This document shows positions 9,305 through 21,339 of a stretch of 48,560 bases of DNA, one piece after another. Below the pieces are notes generated by a model. It worked only from the letters and a program-made list of their open reading frames with translations. It did no database searches and was not told the DNA's origin. The stretch lies in the NCBI RefSeq assembly GCF_000003605.2, contig NW_003120918.1, positions 346,543 to 395,102 of the forward strand. Direction: 5' to 3'. The position numbers and the translations under genes were made by a program. Source of the stretch: Saccoglossus kowalevskii (Eukaryota > Hemichordata > Enteropneusta > Harrimaniidae). The stretch's first letter is position 1. Every line of letters starts with the position of its first letter.

Positions 9305-10489
9305 TTGGATTTGATGAGATCACGCTTCTATTGGCCTGGCATGACTGAGATGGTACTTGAGTGGATTAAAACATGTGAACGCTGTACACGCAGAAAGATA
9401 ACAGCTGAAGGTAGAGCTCCAGTTCCATTGGTGAGAATCAAGACGACAAGACCTCTGGAATTGGTCTGCATGAACTGCTTGTCAATTGAACCATCAAAGG
9501 GAGGATGTTGGGATGTGCTTGTGATAACAGACCATTTCACAAAGTACGCCATAGCTGTCCCTACTCGTAACCAGACTGCTAAAGTAACTGCAGATGCATT
9601 GATGGAGCAGTTTGTGCGGCACATTGGTTTCCCTGAGCGCCTGCATTCTGATCAGGGTTGAAACTTCGAGAGTGCTGTGATCAGGCTCCTGTGTGATGCC
9701 ATGGGAGTTGTGAAATCTCGGAGCACCCCATACCATGCCCAGGGCTTTGGGATCACAGAGCAATTTAATCAGACGTTACTTGGTATGTTGGGAATGCTGT
9801 CCAACACTGACAAGCAGAACTGGAAACAGCATGTTAGTACAGTGACTCGTGCGTATAATTGCATAAAGCATGATGTGACTGGTTACACCCAGTATTTCCT
9901 CATGCATGGGCACCACCCTCGTTTGCCTGTGGACATATACTTGGGCTTGGTCACTGAGGATGAACAGGCAGAGGACATGGATGAGTATGTGAGAAATTGG
10001 CAGCACAGTCTTGATGAAGCTTATCAAATTGTATCACTTCGTATGGACAAAAAGTGCCTCATCAGCAAGTCATACTATGATAGGAAGGCCAGGCAGTCTG
10101 AACTCTCGCCTGGAGACCGTGTATTAGTGCGCAATGTCAAGGTGCGTGGCAAGCACAAGCTCGCTGATCAATGGGAGAGGGATCCATTTGTCATTGTCAG
10201 GCAAGATGATCGTGGTATACCTGTTTATGTAGTTAAGCCTGAGAGGGGTGGCAAGGTACGGAACCTGCATCGTAACTTGTTACCGTTCCATGCACTGTCA
10301 AGGCCCAAAAAAGCACGTCCAATGAGAAGGGAACTTGTCGAGCCAGTCAAAAGAGCAAGGAAGCCAAGGACTAGAGCGTTGCACCGGACTACACAGGCAT
10401 CATCTGAAGCTGACTGTGACACTGAAGACACGGATGCAGACTCTGACCGTGGGTACATTATTACTTACCCGCATGAGCAGTGTGCTTAG
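9305..10489 (+). pseudogene. Gypsy integrase core and GPY/F C-terminal domain
   Basis: DDE integrase that joins element DNA to the genome. RFYWPGMTEMVLEWIKTCERC completes the zinc domain. The core keeps Asp in VLVITDHFTKYA, Asp in ERLHSDQG and Glu in GITEQFNQTLLGML. A TGA at 9659-9661 sits directly after HSDQG, where the family has Arg (CGA to TGA is the simplest change). The C-terminus has LSPGDRVLVRNVKVRGKHKL and NLHRNLLPFH, the GPY/F-type module. The frame ends at TAG 10487-10489; the same frame continues into the next segment. All three catalytic residues survive but no full-length product can be made. Confidence 0.9.
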
Positions 10490-10900
10490 GAGATTCTACC
10501 TCATGATGTTGCTGATGATGCAACCCCTGAACTAATGTCGGTGGAGAGTGATGGTCCTGAGTTAAGAACCAGTGAGGAGGGCCCAGAACTGCTGTTGCAT
10601 GTAGACTCTGATATCACTGTATCCCCAGAGGTGGAAATGGATCGTGAGTTAGAGGTGAATGCAGAAGTGGTGCCAGGCGACACAGAAGATGTCATAGAAA
10701 TGGCAGAAGAGCATGGTGATGGAACGATTGTCGCGTCTGAGACTGATTATGTTGTCAAAGCAACTAGGTCAGACTCTGATGGTCGCCGCTACCCTTTGAG
10801 AGACAGAAAGCCTTGTTTGCGATATGGATTTGACTGTTCGCACACTCTAGTTAGGTCCGACATCAATCCTAGTGTGCCAGCTTTTGTGCCTGTTGGATGA
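10490..10900 (+). pseudogene. Gypsy Pol C-terminal tail
   Basis: Same frame as the integrase, behind the TAG at 10487. It is acidic (many Glu/Asp) and ends with RRYPLRDRKPCLRYGFD, a motif often found at the end of Gypsy polyproteins. Stop TGA is at 10898-10900. It was probably part of one Pol polyprotein before the stop arose. Confidence 0.65.
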
Positions 10901-12485
10901 AACAATGCGATAATTGGAGCAGGAGGTAACTGTTCACAAATCTGCTATTAGACGTTTGTGTAACCTTTCTTCGTCGGTTGCCTGTACACCCATTATAATC
11001 TGTGTTGTGGTGTGTGGAATGGTACTCCTCTTCTGAGGGTGGGAGTTGAGCACCCTTGTGAAAGTACTGTTTAAAGTGAGCTTCGTCACTGCCCTGGTTG
11101 GGTCGCTACCACCCAGGGTTCCTTTTTCTTGTACGCTGTTCTATATTTGTACCTCATTTGGTTACATGTCTGCTGTGCATAGAGGATTGAGCTGTTCCTT
11201 CCAGTGGTATAGCGCAGAACATGGGTATTGTAGACTTTTGGGGTGTTGTTTGCCTGACTTTGTGTGAGTGTGCGTGCTGTATACACTTTTATTTGTGTAG
11301 TATCTTCTTCTTCCGTAGTTCTCTACTACATAATAGGGAGAGGGCGTTTTTTTGTCTATTTACCTTTGTAAATTATCCTGGGTCCTGCCCCATGTGTTGC
11401 ATGTTTTATTATCTCTGCTTTAGGAATCTACAACTGCAGTATGGGATGGAAGACTTTGTTTGATCAGCATGTGCCACACTAGCAAGAAGTGTCTGTAGAG
11501 GAACAACTGGAGTTGAGCACAGACCTTGAGCCAGGAGTGCATAAACAATCATATGAGAAGACTCATTGGAAGATTATTGGTAGACGTGATAGTTGATTGA
11601 TTACCGGTCACTTGGAAGACAGGACAGTGGTCTTAACTGTTGTCTTGCATTCCAGGGACGTGAATGCATTTGGGGCCGGGGTGTGTCACACGTAGTATCA
11701 GTGTTGACTAGGTAACTGAGTGTACTATTATGCAGTATTTAAGTGATGTACGAAATGCTGTTTTATTACCAGTTTTTTAGCCGAGTGTGGATCACTTTTT
11801 GGGTTAGTATTTATGTGGAAACTGGTTGCCATGGTGTTTGCCCGATGCCATGGTATGTGGCTTATTTCAGACATAAAATTCACCATGTACAGGAGCGAGA
11901 CACGGGTTGGGGATGTCTTTGCCTAAATTTGGAGTTTTTTATGCTAATTGAGAGTGACCGACCTTTAACCTGGAGAGGCGAGTTGTCGGATTGGTTGAAG
12001 GAACGCGCTAAAAACGGGACAGGAAAATGGCCGGAAATGGCTCAAGTTGAATGAAAAATATGTCAACAACATGGTTGCTGGTTTCCACTGATTTAGTTTG
12101 ATGTGTATAAGCTTTCACAATTATTGATTTTTGTTAAACTTGTGATATGTTGTTTTTCTGTTTCGTTGAGTGTTATTGCGATTAGTAAGTATTGTGACAT
12201 CATTAAGACTATTGCCATATAAGGAGTTGCACTCACTTGGTAGCTGATCGAGACTGTACTGGTGCAGAGCATGGTACTGGCTGTTAGTTTGTACAGTGAC
12301 ATTTGTAAAGAGACATTTGATTACTTGTTTTCACTGAACTGTAGAAATACTTTTTATGCATTGAGTGCTGTTTCAGCCACAACTGTGTAGTAGTAGCTGT
12401 GATTTATGATTAATGTTGCTGCTGATGTATTGCAGTTTACTGATCTTGTATCGCATGACTGCTAGTTGTTTGATAATATACCATT
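10901..12485 (+). other. Gypsy 3' non-coding region
   Basis: About 1.6 kb between the end of Pol and the 3' LTR. Open frames at 11046-11463 and 11743-12054 are Cys/Phe-rich without family motifs. No envelope-like ORF (signal, furin site, membrane anchor) was found. No clear polypurine tract lies directly before the 3' LTR. Confidence 0.5.
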
Positions 12486-12740
12486 TGTTGTTTGGAATTA
12501 TTAAGGTCTCATTATTTGTGCTAGCGTGTTTGTGGGTACAGTTAGAGCTGGTTCGACACAATACTTACCCATTGCCCTTGATTTGAATTGAGGGGACCGT
12601 TCTCTGGGGACTGTGTGTGCTGGCCCCCTTTTATACAGTGAGGAAAAATTTATGCTCTCCGTCCACTTCGGATCCGAAATATTGGTCCGATAGCCTATTT
12701 GTGTTTGGTTGCCTGGCGACAAGTGGATGAGGCCGGGACA
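12486..12740 (+). repeat. 3' LTR of Gypsy element
   Basis: 255 bp with the same TG...CA ends as 1220-1470. It differs by about 10 substitutions, lacks about 4 C-rich bases of the 5' copy and has an 8-base extra CGATAGCC-like piece near 12690. The sequence after it does not match the piggyBac flank found left of the 5' LTR. Confidence 0.9.
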
Positions 12741-15336
12741 TATGCCTTATGAACAGAATTTTCATTTTTTTTTTATCATAGTTCCTTGTAATCAGTATTT
12801 CGGGATATCGTCGTTAGTGTTAATTCACACTAAAGAAAGTAGTCAGGCTTGTAATAGAGCTGGCGTACTCACCGTCAGTTATGTATCATTATGCGACCTA
12901 CATTGTATGAGGAGTGTGGGAGGGGCGTCGGGTCACGTGACTACTTCAAAGAAAAATTGCATACAATATGATTGTGAATATTTATTGTCATTCTTGATTG
13001 CGCGTGTGGAATAATGTGCAACCTCGTGACAATATACAAGTTTTTGATTTTACTTTTGTTTAGTAATTCATTTTAGTACCTCAGAATAAGAAATATGCAG
13101 TCGAGTTAACTTTACACGAATACGACATCCAAGTACAACCATGTTTTATGAAATAGTCTATGCATCTGAATCATTCATAGAAATTCATTTATTAAATTTA
13201 GCCATCTTACAAAATGTTGGTTTAAGGGCTAGTGCAAACTGAGATGGTTCAAAGCTTTAATTATATATTTTCAGGTGAATGGAAGGTACCAAATGAGTCA
13301 CCGACGGTAATGTCGTGCCCAGGTCAAAACTCGTATTTGTGATTTTCATTAGAAGAGTGCATTGGATTGTCTGAAAAACAATATTTATCAATACAAATGT
13401 CGCACATGCGCAGCACGACGACCACCGTCCTTTAAAATCCGATAGTGATTGGGGGATCAGCTGCACAATTTAGAATTTAATTACTTGAGCGGCACATGTT
13501 ATCCCAAAAGTTGTCATTCCGTGCCGAATAAATGAAATGATTTTTTTTCTAATTTATATTTCTTTTTGATCGTCACATGTCATGTATGTTATAAGTTTTC
13601 TCTCAAACATTTTGGAAATGGAAACAATATTTTGAAGGTCTTGTTTGCTCCTCGTGAAGTGATTGTATACAGTTTAATATATATGACACCAGATTTTTCA
13701 CCAATAACAAATCGTTTATTGTACTAAAGCTTGTAACAACATATGATATTGGACATCACAGACATAGATAATTTATTCACGAATCACATAATTCATAATA
13801 CAAAATAGGAGTTTATACATGAGGTTATTGATTAACCCTTTGAGCGCTTATTTTTTATTTAAATTTTGGTAAATTGCTTTCTATACATTTTTTTAATTTA
13901 ACCGAATTAATCTTACTTTTGGACAAGTAGACAAAATGTGACATTACTTCTAGTATTTTATCAAAATATATGAAGGTTTTCGCAAAATTTTACGTGAAAA
14001 ACATAAATGGAATTAATTTGCGGATGGTTCTTGACTTTGGCGCCCAAATATCACAAATATCACCAAGATTGACAAATAGTTTCCAAATATATTTGAATTA
14101 CTTTATTTACTTAGGTGCAAAACTAATAATCTTTCTATATAACATTCTCACAAATACTTGTTTCATTCAAGGCAGTACGATACTGGATGTGCAGTACTGG
14201 ACATGATGATAATATTTTCAATTTTCAAATAAGAACTCAAAGCACATATAAAATTAATGATAAACAAAAACAAATGTTGCTTGCTATTCATAGAGGATAA
14301 GCTAATAAATTGTAATGTGAAAACAATCGAAAAAATGGAAATTTTATGAAATGAAAAATTTGGAATATTATATAAAACATTTATGCACCACTTGGTATAT
14401 TTACTTACAAGTTCTGGATAATTAATGAGCGTCATTTTACGCATTATTACATAAAACAACGATATAAGGCTAAATAATTTAAAATATTTGTGAACACATA
14501 TTTAGTATTTCTAGGTGCGCTTCCCATTTTATTAAAAAAAAACAGCTGTTGCAATGTTCTGGGTCTATGCATAGTCTTCGCAATCTGATGAGTATTCTGT
14601 AAGTAAGTGAAAAAATAATTATTCAAACATGTGTCTATGACGTCATCGGGCACATCGACATTCGCTCGTTCTCTTACTGGTCAGATTGATTGTTTTTGTA
14701 TACTGTTTATCAATCGTGTTGTGCTATTTAACTTTCGTAGCTCAATAATAGCATAAATAATCGGAGTGATCCCGCATCATTGTAATTACACGTCTAATCA
14801 ATATCTCATTTATATGTTTGCTGCTGTTAAATTATGTGTAAAAGAAAATGTTTGTTAATCTGCACGTGGCAAATTACCGTAATGCACTCATACTGAACTT
14901 AGCCTGGGCTGATTGGAAATACATAAAAGCAGTTTTCAAGTACCAACTATTTATTCCATTGTTATTTATTTAACGATTTGTACTATTTTACATAAGTATA
15001 TAATTGCAATGTGCCAGGCCTATAATCGTCTTCTGTAAATAAAATAAAGTTATATAACAAAGCAATTATTACCTTTTCTGTTCTAGATCTTGTCTCATAA
15101 TGATTTACATGCAGTGACAAACCGCATCTAATTTGACAATTTGACATGTTAGTGCACTGAAGTGTACTTATCATTACTTATCTATAGTTGACTATGCTCC
15201 CACTCACAAAGGTGTAATTTAACCGCAACAATCTTACACTATTTAGTAAAAACAAGTGTATCAATATTGGCGTATTTTGTCAGACAACCTATAAAACAAG
15301 TTATTAGAGAAATAAAATAAAAACAGTTTCACTTAC
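12741..15336. other. AT-rich spacer with a piggyBac-like end and protease-like scrap
   Basis: No gene can be supported. Two items stand out. At 13832 TTAACCCTTTGAGCGC looks like a TTAA target followed by a piggyBac-type end; no matching right end was found. At 13970-14090 a short plus-strand frame reads MVLDFGAQISQISPRL, which resembles a retropepsin site (DTGA) with Thr replaced by Phe. The rest is AT-rich spacer. The last part (15000-15336) may hold the unresolved 3' exon of the kinase gene. Confidence 0.4.
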
Positions 15337-17031
15337 TTCACTGTTATCTTTTGGCGTTAGCAAATTGGCGATCTCTCTATGATTTTTTTGCTTTGCTATT
15401 TGAAAAGCTGTTCTCCCTCTCTGTTTCAGAATGGATATAAAATACTGTCATAATCATAATATAGGTTATTAATGTTTAATATTTGTGTCAAAGTTGTTTA
15501 AATCGGCAGCATATGCACTCTGCGAAATTCGCAATATACTGGAAAACATTGCACAAAAAAGCTTAAACACTTGAGTAATGTTAAAGAATTTAAGTCTGAG
15601 ATTACTCTTTTATAATTAAATTATACATAGATAAAATAAAAAAAACACAAACCTTTGTTTTCGCTTTAGTATTACAATCTCTTCTAATCAAATTTTTCAC
15701 AATTTCATCATTATTGCCATAAAAACTAGCGTAATGTAATGGAGTAAACCCATACTGTAAAGATATATTAATACCTTAGTATGTGATTGCATTTTTGGGG
15801 TTTAAGTGTCTAAGTGTTTAAGTAATGTATATATGTTCTTTTCCTTGTAACCTCATTTGTCTTAGCTAGTCACATAGATATCATATAAGTAACTTCCGTA
15901 GCAACAACACACCTAGAAATCGGTAGCACTTCATTGCAATATACTATAGTTTCACAATAGTTGTATAAAATGAAATGACATGCACAGTTAATTAACACAA
16001 TTTTACACTCAAAACATGCTGTTAGTGGCAACTGAATGGTACCCATAGGAGTAAAACGGATCAAATAAACAAAGTTCTTGCGTACTACAAATTGGGTAAG
16101 CAATACCTGCCTAATAGCAAATGTCACGTGGTGCTGTAATTACACCACAACGTAGTTATCACTGACACCCGCACCCATAGATTTAGAGTAAGATTATATC
16201 GCAACAATATGCCATGATATAAATGATTACCTTATCTTTACTTTCAATTTCCATGCCCTTTTCCAGTAATAAATCCACGACATTGTTATGGATACCAGCA
16301 CAAGCCAAATGTAAACCAGACGAGCCAATCTATATATCATAAGATGTACAAAAACGAACAGCGATCTTACTCTAGAATCGACTAAAACACGGTAGGAATC
16401 ACCAAGACCAATTAGAAATATAATAATATTCTATATTATCAATAAGAACGTGAACACATTTCATTCAAAGAGTTAAAATAATTCGCAATTTGCCAACTTC
16501 TTACATTTGCCCATTTTTAGCATCAAATTGCTTTACATCAAGATTTCGTAAGACTTTGTATTAGCAATTTCGTCATAAATTTATTTATTTTGAGTATACA
16601 TGATGCTCACTGTTGACTTGGCCTGTAAATCTGATCCTAGTTCCAGACATTTCTTCACTGCACCAATCCCACCATACTTACATGCATAATGTATCGGTGT
16701 ACTGCCGAGCTGAGATAATAGGAACATCAAATTAGTTCAGATATTGTTTATATAGGAGTATGCTTTATTTCAACAAACGACATTGTTGTGAGATCATCTA
16801 AAATTTCGTATAAATATCCATGCCTGTGATGTGCTCCCTCAGACAATTTTCGAAATATACATGAACATAACATATCTGCCTATATTTTCTAGACACGAAT
16901 CCTATACGAATAACATGTTCACAACATATTCAATAATAACGCATTTTGCCGGAAATGTATAAAATATAATTTTACTTGTAATTACCTGATTTGAAAGTTA
17001 TATGCGGCTACAGCAAATTAATGAATGAATT

Positions 17032-17066
<35 letters not shown>

Positions 17067-18040
17067 TAATGAATGAACGAATTCACAGCTTATCTTAACT
17101 GTAGGAGTATGTTTTGTGGAAGATACTGTTCCATAAATATTGAGTTTCTACTACCTTGTCTTTAACTTCCAAATCCGCCGACATATCAAATAGTTTCTGT
17201 AAAATGTCAAGTTCACCTATTTGTGCTGCACAATGCAATGCGGTTTTCTCATTCTGAAATATACAACACAACAGTGTAAGCACATATATTAATTGCAGGA
17301 TACTCCCCCACAAAACGGAAATCATGAAATTATAATAGTTTATTACATATGCATAACCAATATGAAGTACCTGGCCTTTCATATCAATGTCTATTCCATA
17401 ATTTATTAACAGCTCAGTCACTTCATTACGCCTTTGTAATATTGAAATATGCAATGCTGTATTACCATCCTACGGGGAAATAGTATACAATGTGAATGGC
17501 ATTGCCATTTTGATGTTCAGTTAATCGAAAACATAAAAATAATATTCATAGCTTTTGCATATATTCAAATAAAGTTATTCAAAGAATTTTACATTGATAA
17601 CTATGCTTTCATCTTCATGTACCTTATCCTTGGTCGTGACGTCACAATTCATTCTTAGTAATTCTTTTACTTCTTCAATATCTCCCTTGCTAGCAGCTTC
17701 CATCAATGTCTTTGACCTCATTGTCTTTGTATGCAAAATAGGATATTGAGATTTAATATAAAGTTACTTACATGTTACTAAATTAGGCTTAGCCTAAATA
17801 CATATTCGTTTTTTAGTTCAGGAATTGAAGTCCCCCTTTTCTCATGAATTGAATACTTCCAATTAACGTTATATGTAGTATTTGCATAAAATCAAGATTA
17901 ATAAAACAAATTTACGGCAAATAATCACTTCTGCTTACTACTATTTTATGTCCAAATACCTTATCTCTGTCAGCGACGTCGCGATAATTTGCTGGTAATT
18001 GTGTAACTTCTTCAATTTCATTATTTCTAAGATCCTTTAT
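15337..18040 (-). other. Ankyrin repeat exons of the kinase gene (exons 7-14)
   Basis: Exons 8 to 13 each encode one repeat: 102, 99, 99, 99, 99 and 102 nt, all in phase 0. Typical repeat cores are NTALHISI, KTALHCAAQIGELDIL, STPIHYACKYG, SSGLHLACAG and FTPLHYASFYG. Exon 7 (81 nt) is a degenerate first repeat with the DRDK end. Exon 14 (84 nt) is RTAFQIAKQKNHREIANLL, a capping repeat. Ankyrin stacks bind partner proteins; the partner is unknown. Confidence 0.85.
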
Positions 18041-21000
18041 CTGTGTAGTAGTATATTTTATAGTACGAAGTGAGGATGGTCATATTCAAGGCATAATCAG
18101 AGTACGTTAAATGTCATATACATTAAGCCAAGTGAAATACAAAGCCGTCAATGTTCTAGCATTAAGAATTGTAAGTATGACAAATTAATGAGTAACCGTC
18201 TGCTCACCTGAACAATGTCGAACATTTCTTTTATTTCTAAAAATATGAAAATCAAAAAAAATAATTTCCAATTGGAATTCTCGCTTTGTGGTCTCAAATG
18301 CAAAACAATGACATAACGCAAATGGCCGGAAATTAGGTAACCTTCTGAAACAGGAGAAATCTCAGGATCGGGATCCCGAAATATGATCCATAAAGTAAAT
18401 GTGGAAAAGTACTAAACCGATGTGGAACTGGAAATGAAAACGTTGTAGGCTAGTCAGAATATGTCAACAAATTTATGGCGCATGTTTACATAGACATTAT
18501 GGGACAGAGAATTGAAACAAAACACTACTGACAGATTATATGAAAACAGTACACTGAGATTCACCGATCGTAGTACTAACATTACACTAGCCATAATTCT
18601 AATTTGATACATTATGAAACTTTGAAATTTGAATCTAGTTTACTTAGTATGTTGTACCAATCTGAAAAATAACACCATCAACATATCATACCATGAATAT
18701 GTGTAATTAGCAGTGGTTATAAGAGGTGATCAAAGGAATGTTAACATACTCATATAGTATAGTTCATCATATTTTTGTTGTATTTTGTACCTTCAAACTT
18801 AGGTCTTATATAAGGGTCCATATCCCAACATTTATGCATCATCTCATTTAAGACTGCGGGACATTCAGTTGGAATGTCCTCCTCACTTGGTCGCTGGTTT
18901 TGACAAACTGCCCATTCGATTACTTCTGTTGCGACTGCATCTACAATTTAGATCAATACGAATTGCGTAATTACTCTTTGAAAAAGCCTGTATTATATTT
19001 AAATCATTAAAGTTGTTTGAATATTTACTTGCAATCACATATTATTATTCAAACTTGCTTATGTGGTTCAACCATCGACACAATATGTAGACAATATGCA
19101 TTATCGTAGTAGAGGTGAATAAAAACTATTAAAGTTATTCCTTAAATAACGAGCCATACTCACTTTCATAAGGGTCTTTCTGTGTAACAATCTCCCATAA
19201 TGTGATACCAAAGCTAAATGAAAGCATAATCAAATTATATATAATTGCTCAATCTCTGTCGTAGCTGATTGGGTATTTTTCAAAATACATACTTATCACA
19301 TACTAGTCTAGTTGACATATACAAAGAAGAAGTCGATACATCAACAAAATTTGTCAACAAAGCTACTACTTATTGGTCCGACTATTAGGGGTTATGATTG
19401 GGTAGCCAAACACGAATGATCTTGTGAGTAGCTTCATCGCGATTACATTATATATTTGCGTCGTATGGCGTCACATATTTGCATTGCACTTTTTAGTGGC
19501 AATCTATATATACTAAAGAAAATATTTTATTATCTCAACGTAACCTTTAAGATGGATTATAAATCACAGAATAAACCAACAGCATCTTGTCATTCCTAGT
19601 TACCATGTAAAATACGCTATTTAATGAGTACATATAATACACAACTTGTCTATTTAATTAACTTAATTATTAAATATGAGGGAATAAGTTTCATGTCCCC
19701 TTATTTAAACAACGGTTAACCTGTTAGTTTAATTATCTACTTGTTGATGAAGTTGTTATTTATGAAAATATATAATTGTTTGTAAGTAAAAAGAGGCGCA
19801 GCAGTCACAACCCGTTATATTAATCCTATATATATATATGCCACATTACGTTTTGTGATTCCTGTTTATAGTTGAACGCTCCAGGAAAAAGTGTATATGT
19901 GTAAGATGTAATATCAATACGCTAGATAGAACATTCTAGTTACAAGGATAACACATGTATTTTGATTTAGCAGTATATTAAACAAAATACGTCGCTTGAC
20001 CATGGTCAACCTGGTTGGATGGTGCGGAATGTATACCGACCATGGTCATATGATTATGATTATGACCGTGATCAATCTGGCTTTTACGTTGGTTACATAT
20101 TAACATATTGTGACACATACTTATTCCGACCACGGTCACGTAACTTAATCACACCCAATTCATTAGAGCCATGGCTAAACCATGATGTGCATGAATTTAG
20201 AACGGAATCTCGTTCCACAATTACGTCTCATTTGAAATAATGAAGTGTTTAATGACGGATTATACAAAATAATCTTATACACACAAGCACAATTTGTAAA
20301 GAGGGAGTGAAAACATTTACAAACATGCATACCTATATACATCGTATTTTTCATTTGGCTCCCTTCTTTTATTTTGAAGAAATTCCGGGGCCATGTGGGA
20401 GATTGTATTACATACTACATCTTCTTCTTTTTCTTCTTCTTTTTTTTCTTCATAGTGGTCTGCTACTGTCATTGAATAGACACGCCTAACGGATGATCCA
20501 AAGTCTGAAATCTATGAAGAAGAATATGCAATCTAAGATCAACCTGGAGATACTTAATTTAACGTACGTACAACGTGAAAAGACATTCTCGACAATGACA
20601 CAGTAACAAATAATGAAAATAATTTCCATTTAATTTACCTTTGCTTTGGGCCCAATGTCAACAAGTATGTTATCAATTTTCAAATCCTGATGAACAAGCT
20701 TTAAAGTTTTGTGTAGATAATTCATTCCCAGTATCACATCGTGCACAAGACGTAATATTATTGGCCAGCTAACGTCATTATTCTTTTGGTAGTCCCTCAA
20801 TGAGCCGTGACACATGTATTCTAATACAAGTGCATGGTTAGACGGATCCATCACGGCGCCTATTAGTTTGACTAAATATGGCGAACGGAAGCTAACCATT
20901 TTACGTACTTCATCTTCGAGCATATTCCTGTAACTGGATATGGCATTTAGTTAAAACATAACATTTATTGTGCTAAAAAATACACTACCCTTTAGTAAAT

Positions 21001-21318
21001 AACCTTGAAACATTATAGCATAATTAAAACTTCCCAAGAAGATTTAGAAAGCCCTGGGACAGTTTGAGAAATTCCCGAATAGAGTACTGGAACCAGTGTA
21101 CACTTACACATCAGATACATACATAAACATTACGCTATTCAGTATATTCACCTGATAGGAATTTTAAGATTTTTGAAAACTTTTCTAACAGCTACAGCAC
21201 CCTGGTCTTTGAGAATAGCTTTATATACGATTCCAAATCCACCATGACCAATTTTTTTTTCATTTTTAATGTCACTGTAGTCTATAATATGACCGATGTC
21301 AGAGAAGCCTTCAGCCAT
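15337..21318 (-). CDS. RIPK4/ANKK1-like protein: N-terminal kinase, C-terminal ankyrin repeats
   Basis: Receptor-interacting-type (TKL) kinase followed by ankyrin repeats, the order found in RIPK4 and ANKK1 rather than TNNI3K. Start is ATG 21318-21316. Exons (high to low): 21318-21152, 20927-20639, 20511-20333, 19213-19164, 18940-18791, 18236-18208, 18040-17960, 17724-17623, 17469-17371, 17253-17155, 16709-16611, 16329-16231, 15754-15653, 15420-15337. All have AG/GT borders and matching phases, giving at least 543 residues. The acceptor at 17725 is the least certain. After 15337 a strong GTAAGT donor implies a further exon that I could not fix; candidates lie near 15065-15125. The likely role is cytoplasmic signalling, inferred from the family. 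The untypical catalytic residues are listed under the kinase domain. Confidence 0.85.
17035..17067. repeat. (TTGA)n microsatellite in an intron
   Basis: About eight copies of TTGA/GATT in an intron between two ankyrin exons. It is flanked by AATGAATGAAT-type imperfect copies. Confidence 0.9.
18208..21318 (-). other. Kinase domain of the ankyrin kinase (exons 1-6, residues 1-288)
   Basis: Glycine loop IGHGGFGIVYK (G24, G26, G29), beta-3 strand AVAVRKV where Arg45 stands at the usual VAIK Lys, helix-C Glu in EDEVRKM, and RIPK-like GMNYLHKTLKLVHQDLK with HQD135-137 in place of HRD but the catalytic Asp137 and Asn of DNILVD kept. DFG is at 155-157 and APE at 194-196. Between them the activation segment carries a charged run of about 12 Glu/Lys/Asp residues (EEKKEEEKEEED). 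KYDVYSFGITLWEIVTQKDP and KCWDMDPYIRPKFEEI close the domain. ATP and Mg-binding residues other than Lys45 are present. Either Lys46 substitutes or the protein is weakly active or a pseudokinase. Confidence 0.85.
19996..20137. promoter_or_regulatory. Cluster of GACCATGGTC-type palindromes in kinase intron 3
   Basis: Four near-identical palindromes lie within 142 bases: TTGACCATGGTCAA (19996-20009), GACCATGGTC (20038-20047), TGACCGTGATCA (20063-20074, imperfect) and GACCACGGTC (20128-20137). Each is two TGACC/GGTCA half-sites facing outward with a 2-base gap, which is the hexamer type read by nuclear receptors. A binding role is inference; decayed tandem units could also explain it. Confidence 0.4.
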
Positions 21319-21335
21319 TTTTTTTTTCAATTACC
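21319..21335 (-). other. 5' UTR part of coding exon 1 of kinase gene
   Basis: A good acceptor (T-rich tract, then TTGCTGCAG) ends at 21336, 17 bases upstream of the ATG. This implies one or more non-coding first exons further right, not identified. An A-run sits just before the ATG. Confidence 0.5.
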
Positions 21336-21339
21336 CTGC

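Larger units (their letters stand above)
1220..12740 (+). mobile_element. Ty3/Gypsy LTR retrotransposon, degenerate, with nested insertions
   Basis: Plus-strand element in the order 5' LTR, PBS, gag with two zinc knuckles, protease, RT, RNase H, integrase, 3' LTR. The RT-RNaseH-IN order is that of Ty3/Gypsy. The two LTRs differ at about 10 positions plus two small indels over about 245 aligned bases (roughly 4%). Coding is broken by stops at 2580, 3518, 8004, 8699, 9659 and 10487 and by several frameshifts. About 3.55 kb (3984-7534) is a later piggyBac insertion between the protease and RT regions. No target duplication is visible: CTGTT precedes the 5' LTR and TATGC follows the 3' LTR. The element cannot be autonomous. 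Confidence 0.9.

Noticed and set aside
10901..12485. Possible envelope gene in the Gypsy 3' region
   Set aside because: No signal peptide, cleavage site, fusion peptide or anchor; the frames are short and T-rich.
14983..15174. Next exon of the ankyrin kinase (RCGLSLHVNHYETRSRTEK, or a short MRFVTACKSL ending)
   Set aside because: Both need weak acceptors and neither carries an ankyrin motif; the 3' end is left open.
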